DNA from: Collinsella sp. AF08-23
GTDB lineage: Bacteria > Actinomycetota > Coriobacteriia > Coriobacteriales > Coriobacteriaceae
DNA length: 64,000 nucleotides
Direction: 5' to 3'
NCBI RefSeq assembly: GCF_003479805.1
Contig: NZ_QUHV01000001.1
Span: forward strand, 1-64,000
Shown here: piece by piece, positions 19,601-27,200 of the stretch
Numbering within the stretch: the stretch's first letter is position 1
Layout of the letters: each line of letters begins with the position of its first letter
Notes under the pieces: generated by a model
Databases searched by the model: none
What the model was told of the DNA's origin: nothing
The model's input: only the letters and a program-made list of their open reading frames with translations
Made by a program: the position numbers and the translations under genes

Positions 19601-21610
19601 GCCAAGATTGAGAAGGTTGACGGCCGCGGTGCCCTCAAGCTCAACGGCGGCGAATCCTACGTGTCCGTCAAGGACGACGCCCTTACCACCCTCGGTTTGG
19701 GCAGCGATCTGCGCGTGAAGGTTAAGCGTACGAGCGCGTCGACTGACGAGCAGGTTCTGTTCGAGTCCGAGTACGGTGCTATCAAGGCGGTTCAGAAGGA
19801 CACCGGCAAGGTCGGCATCACCCGCGAGAACCGCGATTACTCCTTCAACTACATCCTGCCGGTCGACGAGTGGGTTGAGCTTGAGTTCAAGAACGAGTTC
19901 GAAGTCACTACGCTGTATGTCAACGGCGAGAAAGTAGAGACTATCGGCTCGACCGGTAACGGTAGCCGCGGCAAGCTCAAGGCCACGTGCATGCTCCCGG
20001 TCAATACGCTGGGCTCTGCCACGAACGCCTTTGAGGGCTATGTGGACGATGTACGCGTGACCGAAGCCTCCGAAGAGCCGCTTGCTTCGACAATGCCTCT
20101 CGACTACGCGGTCATCACCGCTGAGAAGGTTCTTGCCGAGCAGGACGTCCCCGGGCTGCGCGCACTTCTTGAGCAGGCATATGCCCTGTTCCTGAACGCC
20201 AATCCGGCCAAGGCAGACATTGACAACCTGGTTGCGCAGATCAACGCTCTGCTAACCGACCAGGACGGCAAGCCTTCCTACGAGGCTGCCGACTACTGTC
20301 GCCTTGACGCCTACGCGCAGCTTCAGCTTGACGGTGACGCCGCAGCACTGTTGAACGAGCTCTTTACCGACGCGTCTGTTGCGCGCGTTCAGGCCGCATG
20401 GGCTCAAGTCCGCGAGAACCTGCCTGCGGGCATGCAGTCCACGGTCGATTCGTATGAGAGTGCCATCGTGAGCGCGCTTGACGCGCTCGAGCTCAAGACG
20501 GGAGGCGACCTCACGCTTGTTGATCAGGGCAAGCTTGCAGCAACCGCCAACTCGGAGCAGACTGAAGGAGAAAACGGTAAGGCCTCAAATGTTCTCGATG
20601 GCAACCTTGGTACGTACTGGCACAGCATGTACAGCCCCAGCAAGCCCAGTGGCCCACATAGCATTACTCTGACCAGCAAAGAGGACGTCATGACGCTTGG
20701 CGGACTGGTGTACACCGCTCGCAGCGGCCACGGTAACGGTACGGTTCTCAAGTATACGGTTATGGCATCAGAAGCTGGCACTGACGAATCGATGGTTGAG
20801 GTGGCTAAGGGTTCTTTGAAGGATGCCGATGGTGCGCAAACCATCACCTTCGATAAGCCTGTCAGGGCAAAGGCGATCAAGCTCGTTGTCGATGAGGGCA
20901 AGGGCGGCTTTGGCAGCGCCGCCGAGCTCAATCTGATCAACGCCGATGTAAAGCCCGACTACACGACCCTGCAGACGCTGGTTGACGCCGCGAAGGCCAT
21001 TCAGAAGGACGGTTCGTGCGAGCACGATGCCTTCACGGCCGAGACATGGGATGCCTTGCAGGCCAAGATCGCCGAGGCCGAGAAGGTCATTGCCGATCAG
21101 AGCGGCGACGTCAACTCCGTCTTCGCACTCAAGGGCGAGCTCGCTCAGGCAATTGAGTCTCTGCGTCTTGACGAGAAGACAGCCGATCCCGACGAGGACG
21201 AGTTCACCGTCACCTTCGACGATCGCATTCCCGGACATGAGGATCGTGTAATCGTGGTCAAGAGGGGTGACAAGGTCCCCGTTCAGCCCATGCCCGAGCT
21301 TGCCGGATATCTGTTCGACGGCTGGTTCACCGATGGCTATAAGGGCGGTTGGAAGAACAAGTGGGACTTCGACACGCCGGTCACGAGCGACCTTATGCTC
21401 ACGGCCAAGTGGGTCGAGGACGGGGATGCTCCCGTTGCTCCCGAGACGCCCGATGATCCTTCCGATGAGCCTGGCGCGAACAAGCCCAACGGCGGACTGC
21501 CGACCACCGGAGACAATTCCATGCTCCTGGTGGTGGGTGTGGGCGCAGCTGCCGTCATCGCAGTTGCGGCAGGTGCGGTCATGATTGCCCACAGCCGCAA
21601 GACGCGCTAG
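16670..21610 (+). CDS. Cell-wall-anchored GH20 glycosidase (beta-N-acetylhexosaminidase/lacto-N-biosidase type)
   Basis: Secreted multidomain enzyme of 1646 residues that should release N-acetylhexosamine-containing sugars from host mucin or milk glycans at the cell surface. In order: signal peptide (1-31), two F5/8-type-C (CBM32-like) domains (about 33-185 and 200-344), a GH20 N-terminal domain from about 445, and the GH20 barrel from about 574 (RGLILDVGRKTF). The catalytic D757-E758 pair is in HIGADEY. A LamG-like fold follows near 955, then helical FIVAR-type repeats, a third F5/8 domain near 1290-1420, an InlB-type beta repeat near 1512-1583, and the sortase signal LPTTG at 1610-1614 with hydrophobic segment and RKTR tail. 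GADEY instead of the GGDE usual in hexosaminidases recalls lacto-N-biosidases; the exact activity is inferred. ATG 16670 follows GGAAGGGG. Confidence 0.88.
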   Translation: MKKLRWGGVVAWCLSALCAATMLLPAQKVYAAEGNLALNKNAVADSQEADSVKAKNATDGDTTSKSSRWGSAVDASHGEHWIYVDLGKDEKVSSAKVYWEARKATGFKIQVAKAEDAKDNDSTKWTWKDVYTTTERPKDKTSVINFDTTSARYVRLLITGFTGNDPYGDAVDWDAVSIYELEVYADKQTETPDEPTTEATNLALKKATKASKDYHNKNGARAVDGKKESKSNDRWMTETAPTQWLRVDLGKEETIKHFNIQWEDASNYATKFEVYVSNDESVWNAEGDNYQSWGAPVVNEQNNTKGLNEITLKTPATGRYLLLRVTGMSTGYGVSCMEFEAWNQVPAAPEKQPADYLNDIKVAEVTADTKTLSYTLPEDVPEGYKIKYNGTDYEQVIDLNGTIYRPISDVTVKASFKIENTKDNTDYAFKEFDVKVPGSMTAKAEANAAPQILPELREWVGGEGQFAASAAKRVVYGQDSLKVMAEDFAADFQIITGVKLEVVQGTAAQAGDIFFTLGADKVQGLKDEGYLLEASANSITVKAEAVAGANWGGKTILQGMKTGNSTFPVGTTRDYPLYKVRGLILDVGRKTFTLDWLKQMTEQMAWFKLNDFQIHLNDNYIPLEEYTKAGKDVFQAYSGFRLESDIKKGGNDGKNQADLTSTDVWYTKADFKEYIEHSKALGVNIIPEIDTPAHSLALTKVRPDLRHGTDGRQNDHLNLTTLYNDSLKFVQSIFDEYVKGGENAVFAGSDVIHIGADEYSADGNAYRTFVNDMFKYAEGNGKTARVWGSLTSIKGTVNVSGISESGQRRQMNLWNPGWADLKQMYDLGFELIDCQDGVFYVVPNATYYYDYLGDAAYTDGLNSISGYSVPAGDPQMIGGAFAVWNDMCDNQENGMSEYDIYDRINRSAGLFGANSWGKSGSIDTAAAKEIVAKLGDAPGSNFGYDVATTEDGTIAQWNMDDLSDASGLKRDLVEGENAKIEKVDGRGALKLNGGESYVSVKDDALTTLGLGSDLRVKVKRTSASTDEQVLFESEYGAIKAVQKDTGKVGITRENRDYSFNYILPVDEWVELEFKNEFEVTTLYVNGEKVETIGSTGNGSRGKLKATCMLPVNTLGSATNAFEGYVDDVRVTEASEEPLASTMPLDYAVITAEKVLAEQDVPGLRALLEQAYALFLNANPAKADIDNLVAQINALLTDQDGKPSYEAADYCRLDAYAQLQLDGDAAALLNELFTDASVARVQAAWAQVRENLPAGMQSTVDSYESAIVSALDALELKTGGDLTLVDQGKLAATANSEQTEGENGKASNVLDGNLGTYWHSMYSPSKPSGPHSITLTSKEDVMTLGGLVYTARSGHGNGTVLKYTVMASEAGTDESMVEVAKGSLKDADGAQTITFDKPVRAKAIKLVVDEGKGGFGSAAELNLINADVKPDYTTLQTLVDAAKAIQKDGSCEHDAFTAETWDALQAKIAEAEKVIADQSGDVNSVFALKGELAQAIESLRLDEKTADPDEDEFTVTFDDRIPGHEDRVIVVKRGDKVPVQPMPELAGYLFDGWFTDGYKGGWKNKWDFDTPVTSDLMLTAKWVEDGDAPVAPETPDDPSDEPGANKPNGGLPTTGDNSMLLVVGVGAAAVIAVAAGAVMIAHSRKTR

Positions 21611-21634
21611 CGTCGTCCCCCGCACTCCCTTGGT

Positions 21635-21672
21635 GGCACGGGGCTCTCTGCGCATGCGGAGGGCCCCGTGCC
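21635..21672 (+). terminator. Terminator after the GH20 gene
   Basis: A long stem starts with GGCACGGGGC and closes with GCCCCGTGCC around a GCAT loop. It has minor mismatches and only a short T-containing tail. Confidence 0.6.
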
Positions 21673-21824
21673 TTGTGTGCTGAGGGCCCCGTAAAGGGAA
21701 GTGTGTGGGAATGCTCGAATACCATCCGCATCTAAAAGTGCGTGTGAGACAATAACCAAATGTGTGAACACGGGACTCGTCGCCCAAGCGACGAACCATA
21801 CAGAGCTACGAAAGAAGACCTCAA

Positions 21825-23033
21825 ATGGCAGTGAGTAAACGAAGCGCCAAGATCAAGCGCGACCCGGTGCCCGAGGCGGCGCCAAGCAAAAAGCAGGTGA
21901 AGCAGGCGCGCAAGGAAAAGCTTTCCAAAGCAGGCAAGATTGTGCTCGTGGTGATTGGCATCGCCGCCATGTTGCTTTCCGTGAGTGCGATGGCGTGTTC
22001 CGGCGTGCTCAACCAGGTGCAGAGCCAGGAGGACTATAAGCTCACGGGTGGCGTCGCGGCAACCGTGAACGGCGTCAACATTAAGGAAGACACCGTCACC
22101 GAGCAGATCATGAGCCTGCGCCAGAGCTCGTATGAGAGCGATGAAGACTGGGCGACGTACTTGTCTCAACAGGGGCTTACGCCCGAGAGCTATCGCGAGA
22201 ACGTCATCGATTCCATCGCCCGCCAGCACCTGCTCACGCAGGCGGAGAAGGAGTACGACATCACCGTCTCCCAAGATGACCTTGACGAGGCCTGGGACGA
22301 GGCGGTTGAAAACTACGGCGGCGACGAGGACACCTTTGTTGATATGATTACCCAGTTCGGGTTCACCAAAGAGACCTACCAGGAGAACACCAAGAGCTCG
22401 CTCGCTCAAGAGAAGCTGCGTGAGAAGGTCGCATCTGTCGAGGACCCCACCGACGACCAGATCGTCTCCTACATCAATGAGAATCTCGACACCTACAACG
22501 ATGCCCGTCGTTCGTCCCACATCCTGTTCAAGGTCGCCGACGATGCAACTGATGAAGAGAGCGCTGAGGTTGAGGCCAAGGCTCAGGAGGTGCTTGACAA
22601 GCTGAACGCCGGCGAGGTCGAGTTCGCCGATGCGGCGAAAGAGTACTCCGAGGACTCATCCGCCGATGACGGTGGCGACGTGGGCTGGGATAAGCTCACC
22701 ACCTTTGTGACCGAGTATCAGGATGCGCTCAGCGCGCTCTCCACGGGGCAGATGAGCGGTCTGGTAAAGACGACCTACGGGTACCACATCATCCTGTGCA
22801 CCGATCAGTTCAACGTCGAGAGCGTTTCTTCCGCTGACGAGATCCCCGAGGCTATCCGTGATGCGATTTCGAGCAAGATCAAGACCGAGGAGGAGAGTGC
22901 GAAGTACTCCACGTGGCTGAATGATTACATTGACAAGGCCGACATCAAGATTAACGAGATGCCCGAGGATGCTCCGTATAACGTCGATATGAGCAAGGCG
23001 AAAGCGGACGAGGACACGGATTCCGAGGAGTAG
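21825..23033 (+). CDS. PrsA-like foldase, parvulin-type peptidyl-prolyl isomerase
   Basis: Extracytoplasmic folding factor for secreted proteins. A basic 38-residue N-terminus precedes a hydrophobic segment ending in SAMAC, which may be a lipobox; otherwise it is a signal anchor. A SurA-like N-terminal domain follows (GGVAATVNGVNIKEDTVTEQ). The parvulin domain runs from RRSSHILFKV at about residue 226 to YGYHIILC at about 326, with an acidic tail. The 402 residues fit PrsA-type proteins. It lies directly after a giant secreted enzyme and 9 nt before yqeY. Confidence 0.85.
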   Translation: MAVSKRSAKIKRDPVPEAAPSKKQVKQARKEKLSKAGKIVLVVIGIAAMLLSVSAMACSGVLNQVQSQEDYKLTGGVAATVNGVNIKEDTVTEQIMSLRQSSYESDEDWATYLSQQGLTPESYRENVIDSIARQHLLTQAEKEYDITVSQDDLDEAWDEAVENYGGDEDTFVDMITQFGFTKETYQENTKSSLAQEKLREKVASVEDPTDDQIVSYINENLDTYNDARRSSHILFKVADDATDEESAEVEAKAQEVLDKLNAGEVEFADAAKEYSEDSSADDGGDVGWDKLTTFVTEYQDALSALSTGQMSGLVKTTYGYHIILCTDQFNVESVSSADEIPEAIRDAISSKIKTEEESAKYSTWLNDYIDKADIKINEMPEDAPYNVDMSKAKADEDTDSEE

Positions 23034-23042
23034 GGGATAGTA

Positions 23043-23489
23043 ATGACGTACGAAGAGCTTCATGCCGAGATGGTCGCCGCTATGAAGGCGAAGGATAAGG
23101 TTCGTTTGGGCGTCACCCGTCTGGTGCTGGGCGAGCTCAAGAACGCCGCATCGCGCGGCGGGGCGCATGAGATCACCGAGGAGGAGACGACCGCCCAGAT
23201 CAAGCGCACGCTCAAGCAGACCAACGAGACACTCGAGATGTCTGAGAAGGCGGGCAACAACTCCGAGCGCACCGAGAACCTTCGCGAGCAGGTGGCCGTG
23301 CTCGAGAGCCTGCTGCCCGCTCAGGTGTCCGGCGACGAGCTCGCGGCCCTGATTGACCAGGTTATCGCCGAGATCGGCGCGGAGTCCAAGAAGGATATGG
23401 GTCGTGTGATGGGTGCGCTTACCAAGGCGACGAACGGGAACTTTGACAAGCCCGCCGCCGCGCAGATGGTGGGAGCCCGCCTGGCATAG
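23043..23489 (+). CDS. yqeY: GatB/YqeY domain protein
   Basis: The 148-residue protein is homologous to the tail domain of the GatB amidotransferase subunit (LHAEMVAAMKAKDKVRLGVTRLV, SKKDMGRVMGAL, GARLA at the end). Such proteins are thought to bind tRNA, but their cellular role is not settled. It is 9 nt from the foldase gene, so probably one transcript, and it is followed by a REP-like hairpin and a terminator. Confidence 0.85.
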   Translation: MTYEELHAEMVAAMKAKDKVRLGVTRLVLGELKNAASRGGAHEITEEETTAQIKRTLKQTNETLEMSEKAGNNSERTENLREQVAVLESLLPAQVSGDELAALIDQVIAEIGAESKKDMGRVMGALTKATNGNFDKPAAAQMVGARLA

Positions 23490-23492
23490 CGC

Positions 23493-23538
23493 GTGTAAAA
23501 AGGGCACGTGCAAAATGGGGACAGACCCCTTTTTACAC
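23493..23538. repeat. REP-like hairpin (GTGTAAAAAGGG arms)
   Basis: A perfect 12-bp inverted repeat pairs 23493-23504 with 23527-23538. The inside carries GGGGACAGACCCC, the core typical of REP-type palindromes. Confidence 0.65.
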
Positions 23539-23541
23539 ATC

Positions 23542-23580
23542 ACGGGCAGCAGGAGGAGGTCCTGCTGCCCGTTTTGTTTT
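23542..23580 (+). terminator. Terminator after yqeY
   Basis: The stem CGGGCAGCAGGA / TCCTGCTGCCCG with a small GGAGG loop is followed by TTTTGTTTT, a canonical intrinsic terminator. Confidence 0.85.
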
Positions 23581-23652
23581 GAAGCGGCTGCGCATCCCGC
23601 GCTTTTCCCTCAACCCGTATCTTCAAAAAATGCTTGCACTGTGTATAGGTGT

Positions 23653-23686
23653 GTATATACTGTAACTATCGAGTATATACAGTATG
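23653..23686 (+). promoter_or_regulatory. Putative GntR operator/promoter
   Basis: Two GTATATAC motifs (23653-23660 and 23673-23680) frame the inverted repeat ATACTGT (23657-23663) and ACAGTAT (23679-23685). It lies about 90 nt before the GntR gene in an otherwise GC-rich area. Autoregulation of the three-gene unit is a reasonable inference. Confidence 0.5.
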
Positions 23687-23773
23687 CTCGGTTGTGGTCG
23701 CCTCATGACGTCTGGGAGCGACCGTGGCGCGACGGGGACGCCCAACGCGCAGACGGGAAGGGAACATTGATTC

Positions 23774-24151
23774 GTGGAAATCATCATTTCGAACTCGAGC
23801 AACCAGCCCATCTACGAGCAGATCGTCCGACAGGTCAAAAGCCAGATCATGGCAGGCGACCTGGTGGCGGGCGAGCAGTTGCCCTCGATTCGCGCGCTCG
23901 CGAATAGCCTGCGGGTGAGCGCCATCACCACCAAGCGCGCCTACGCGGACTTGGAGGCGCAAGGCTTCATCGAGACGGTGCAGGGCAAGGGAAGTTTTGT
24001 CGCCGGCGGTAACGCCGAGATACTGCGCGAGGAACGCCTGCGCGAGATCGAGGAGCGCCTGCTTCAGGCCATCGAAGCTGGCAGGGTGCTCGATTTGGGC
24101 GATGAGGAGCTCATCGAGATGATGAGGACCCTTTTGGAGAGTGACGACTAG
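23774..24151 (+). CDS. GntR-family repressor, YtrA-like
   Basis: The short 125-residue regulator has a winged helix-turn-helix covering most of the length (QPIYEQIVRQVKSQIMAGDL, LPSIRALANSLRVSAITTKR, QGKGSFV). A brief helical C-terminus lacks an effector domain, as in the YtrA group. The start is GTG at 23774, with AAGGGAA 10 nt upstream. It is 2 nt before an ABC ATPase and permease, the classic YtrA arrangement in which the repressor controls the exporter in response to cell-envelope stress. The inducer is unknown. Confidence 0.88.
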   Translation: MEIIISNSSNQPIYEQIVRQVKSQIMAGDLVAGEQLPSIRALANSLRVSAITTKRAYADLEAQGFIETVQGKGSFVAGGNAEILREERLREIEERLLQAIEAGRVLDLGDEELIEMMRTLLESDD

Positions 24152-24153
24152 CT

Positions 24154-25110
24154 ATGACTTCATCACGAGTGGGCGCGCCTCTTATCGAGGCTCGCAATAT
24201 CACCAAGCATTACGACGGCTTCACACTGCAGGGCGTATCCCTCACGGTGGAACCGGGGCAAATCGTGGGTTTTATCGGGCAGAACGGCGCGGGTAAATCA
24301 ACGACCATCAAGGCCCTGCTCGGCATCATCGGTATCGATGCGGGCGATGCCCGAATCTTGGGTGTCGATGCGCGCGGGCTGTCCGGCGCCGACGCCGCGG
24401 TGAAGGAGCGCATCGGCGTAGTGTTCGACACCGTTTCGATGCCGCCGCATATCAAGATCGCCGAGGTCGGCAAGCTTATGGAGCGCGCGTATCGGAATTG
24501 GGACGCGCGCGTGTTCGAAGAGTATCTTCACCGGTTCAAGCTCGATTCGAAGAAGGCGATTAAAGAGCTGTCTCGCGGTATGGGTATGAAGTTGAGCTTG
24601 GCTTGCGCCCTGGCGCACAACCCGCAGGTGCTCATCTTGGACGAGGCGACCGCCGGGCTCGACCCCATGGCACGCGATGAGGTGCTCGACATGCTGCGCG
24701 AGTTTGTGGCGGTGGAGGATGCCGCGGGAAACCCGCAGCATGCGATTCTGATGAGCAGCCATATCACGAGCGATCTCGACAAGATCGCCGACACGGTGGT
24801 GTGCATCGATGACGGGCGTATCGTGTTTGCCTGCGACAAGGACGAAATCTGCGACCTCATGGGAGCGGCGCGGTGCCGTGCGGCGGAGGTCGAGCAGGTG
24901 CTGGCGAGCGCGCAGGCGCCTATGGAGGTGCGCGTTTTGCATCACGACTATGGTGTGGACCTGCTCGTTTCCGATCGTTTTGAGTTCATGCGCGCGTTCC
25001 CGCAGATCCCATGTGACCGCGTGTCGATTGACGACTACATGGCGCTCGTCCTCAAGGGCACGGTCCTGCATCCGCGTGACGGCGTCCAGAAAGGCGGTGA
25101 TGCGCGATGA
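24154..25110 (+). CDS. ABC transporter ATP-binding protein
   Basis: Energy subunit of an ABC-2 type exporter, 318 residues. Walker A is GQNGAGKST near residue 45, the signature is LSRGMGMK and Walker B is VLILDEATAGLDP. The region after residue 230 is an accessory domain seen in BcrA/YtrB-like ATPases. It overlaps the permease gene by 4 nt (ATGA) and follows the GntR gene after 2 nt. The unit is likely an antibiotic-peptide or lipid exporter; substrate cannot be read. Confidence 0.88.
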   Translation: MTSSRVGAPLIEARNITKHYDGFTLQGVSLTVEPGQIVGFIGQNGAGKSTTIKALLGIIGIDAGDARILGVDARGLSGADAAVKERIGVVFDTVSMPPHIKIAEVGKLMERAYRNWDARVFEEYLHRFKLDSKKAIKELSRGMGMKLSLACALAHNPQVLILDEATAGLDPMARDEVLDMLREFVAVEDAAGNPQHAILMSSHITSDLDKIADTVVCIDDGRIVFACDKDEICDLMGAARCRAAEVEQVLASAQAPMEVRVLHHDYGVDLLVSDRFEFMRAFPQIPCDRVSIDDYMALVLKGTVLHPRDGVQKGGDAR

Positions 25111-25817
25111 TGCGCATGCTCAAGATGGAGCTCACGGTGTCTGGGCAATACCTCAGGCAGCTGGCGTTCAGCATCCTGTTCATGGCGGTGTGTTTCACGG
25201 TGGGCATGGGCAGCACTTCCATGTTGCCGGGCATCATTTTCATGATGGGGATGTTCAGCCTGTCAAATAGCGCGAGTCATTACGACGAGCAAAACGATTG
25301 GGCTGCGTTTAGGTTGACCATGCCTGTGTCGCGCAGAGATGTGGTGTTGGGTCGCTATCTGTTCGTGCTGGCGGGCACGCTGATCGCGTCGCTGTTCGTT
25401 TCCGTAGCGGCGTGCCTGCTGTCCTGGATGGGCGGGGCTTCGCTGCTTCCCGAGGTGGTCGCCAACATGGTGCGCCTCGATGCGGATATGATTCGGGCGG
25501 GGGTGTTCGCCCTTGCGTTCTGCAGTGCCATGGGGTTTGTGACCGCATCGGTGTCCATGCCGGTGTTCTTCAAATTCGGCCAGACCAAGGCGACGCAGTG
25601 GCTGCCCTTCATCATGATGTTCTTGGGAGTTGCGCCGTTAATGGTGGGCGGCTTCATGGGCGAGGAGGCCATTATGGCCATGCAACAGGCGCTTTCGTTC
25701 GCGGAAACGCCTGAGGGCCTGACGTCGTTTGCCATGGGCGCTTTGATCTCCGGTGTGGTGTGCTATATCGTGAGCGCGCTGGTCTCTCTGCGGGTGTATA
25801 AGGCGCGCGACCTGTAA
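25107..25817 (+). CDS. ABC-2 type permease
   Basis: Membrane partner of the preceding ATPase. The 236 residues have about six hydrophobic segments (for example LAFSILFMAVCFTVGMG, YLFVLAGTLIASLFVSVAAC, WLPFIMMFLGVAPLMVGGF). The segment HYDEQNDWAAFRLTMPVSRR is typical of the first cytoplasmic loop in this family. It starts within the ATPase stop. No terminator is obvious before the phosphatase gene, and the 285-nt gap holds only degenerate REP-like fragments. Confidence 0.82.
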   Translation: MMRMLKMELTVSGQYLRQLAFSILFMAVCFTVGMGSTSMLPGIIFMMGMFSLSNSASHYDEQNDWAAFRLTMPVSRRDVVLGRYLFVLAGTLIASLFVSVAACLLSWMGGASLLPEVVANMVRLDADMIRAGVFALAFCSAMGFVTASVSMPVFFKFGQTKATQWLPFIMMFLGVAPLMVGGFMGEEAIMAMQQALSFAETPEGLTSFAMGALISGVVCYIVSALVSLRVYKARDL

Positions 25818-26101
25818 GGGTGCGCAAATGCCAAACAGTCTCAATTCGGGGACTGCCCCAACGCCAAACGTTCAATTCGGGGATCATCTTCATCCAGGGA
25901 CCATCTTCAATTTGAGAGAGCGGGGCGGGTGCAATGGAATCCGCCCCTTTGTTTTGGCGATTCGGGCATTTCGAGGCAGAGCGGGATGCCGTAAACGTTG
26001 CGTAAGCAAGTGGCGAACACCGAGCGATACGATGTAGTGTACAAACCGCATGGAAAAATCCAGCGTATGAGAGCTTCGATTCGCAAGGTGGATTGGCACA
26101 T

Positions 26102-26902
26102 ATGGAAATTGCAACTGAGCGGCGCGATGCCGCAGTTCATTCCGCCGGCCCCCAGCAGCTTCCGCTTGCCCGCGTGAGAAACGTGCGCGATTTGGGCGGG
26201 TGTGCGTATAGGGCGGAGGACGGCTCGCAAGGGGAAACGGCATACGGCATCTTTCTTCGCGGCCCGTCTCTTCGCAAATTGACACCTGGAGACTATGAAT
26301 ATCTGCAGGAGTACGGAGAGGGTCTGAAATGCGTTGTCGATTTGCGCAGCGATTTTGAGGTTGGTCATTGGCCCGATCCTTATGCCCGCGGCCGAGACGG
26401 TGTGGCGTACGTGCATGTTCAGATGCTCGACCAGCTCAATTCGGGAAAGTTTCGTGACGCACTGCCGGATCGCATGTCGACGGTGTACAAGGGGCTGCTC
26501 GACAATCACGCTTCGAGCATCCGACGCGTGATGGAGTCGATTGACGCCTTCGGGCAGGATGGCTGCACGCTGTTTCATTGTCGGGCGGGCAAAGACCGGA
26601 CGGGCGTTGTGGCGATGTTGCTGCTGGGACTCGCTGGGGTTTCGGATGAGGACATCGTTGCGGACTATGCGGCTACGCAGCGGTATCTCGGGCGGGGGAT
26701 GCGTGCTCAGCGCGTGGCTGTTTCCGCACTTTTGTGTCGTCGCGCTCCTCGTTGCCTGTTCGAGGCGATTCCCGCCGAGATGGAATTGACGCTTGAGCAT
26801 CTGCACGAGCGCTACGGAACGGTCCGGGAGTATCTGGAGGGTCACGCCGGGGTTCCCGTCGCCGTGCTCGACCGGATTGCGCATCGACTGAGGTTTGGGT
26901 GA
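26102..26902 (+). CDS. Tyrosine-protein phosphatase (Y_phosphatase3 type)
   Basis: Dual-specificity-like phosphatase of 266 residues, similar to secreted or cytoplasmic PtpB-type enzymes. The catalytic P-loop is HCRAGKDRTG near residue 160. The N-terminal VRNVRDLGGCAYRAEDG and the VDLRSDFEV strand are typical of the family. No signal peptide is seen. ATG 26102 is used because AAGGTGG precedes it by 9 nt; a TTG at 26093 is also in frame. It stands alone, and substrate proteins or phosphoinositides are unknown. Confidence 0.85.
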   Translation: MEIATERRDAAVHSAGPQQLPLARVRNVRDLGGCAYRAEDGSQGETAYGIFLRGPSLRKLTPGDYEYLQEYGEGLKCVVDLRSDFEVGHWPDPYARGRDGVAYVHVQMLDQLNSGKFRDALPDRMSTVYKGLLDNHASSIRRVMESIDAFGQDGCTLFHCRAGKDRTGVVAMLLLGLAGVSDEDIVADYAATQRYLGRGMRAQRVAVSALLCRRAPRCLFEAIPAEMELTLEHLHERYGTVREYLEGHAGVPVAVLDRIAHRLRFG

Positions 26903-26946
26903 TCGCTTCGTGGGGGGGGGTGCGGCGTGTCGGAAAGTTCATGAAT

Positions 26947-27075
26947 GGGACTTTTGGTAATTAGAATTCGAAACCGTGAAATGGCGGGTGAGAAGTTGGG
27001 AGCCCGACCTGCGGATTTGTCTTGGCGTTGGGGTTGTCTACCGGGCAAGGTCGGAAAGTAATTACCAAAAGTCCC
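26947..27075. repeat. 127-nt-class inverted-repeat element, copy B (reverse orientation)
   Basis: 129 nt with perfect 17-bp ends: GGGACTTTTGGTAATTA at 26947-26963 against 27059-27075. Read on the minus strand, GCAGGT begins at offset 63, matching copies A and C. CACCCGCCATT corresponds to TACTCGCCATT of copy C, displaced by about 6 nt. It lies between the convergent phosphatase and LTA synthase-like genes. Confidence 0.7.
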
Positions 27076-27107
27076 TCAAGTGAAAAACGGAGACGGCAAT
27101 CATATGC

Positions 27108-27144
27108 AAAACCCCTGCATGTTTTGATCGCATGCAGGGGTTTT
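27108..27144. terminator. Bidirectional terminator
   Basis: The 10-bp stem CCCCTGCATG / CATGCAGGGG is flanked by AAAA and TTTT runs, so it can serve both convergent genes. Confidence 0.85.
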
Positions 27145-27200
27145 GACGTCATGATATGCAGAAGCGGGCCGAGCGCTTGCCTCTTGACCTTTCGCTCGGG

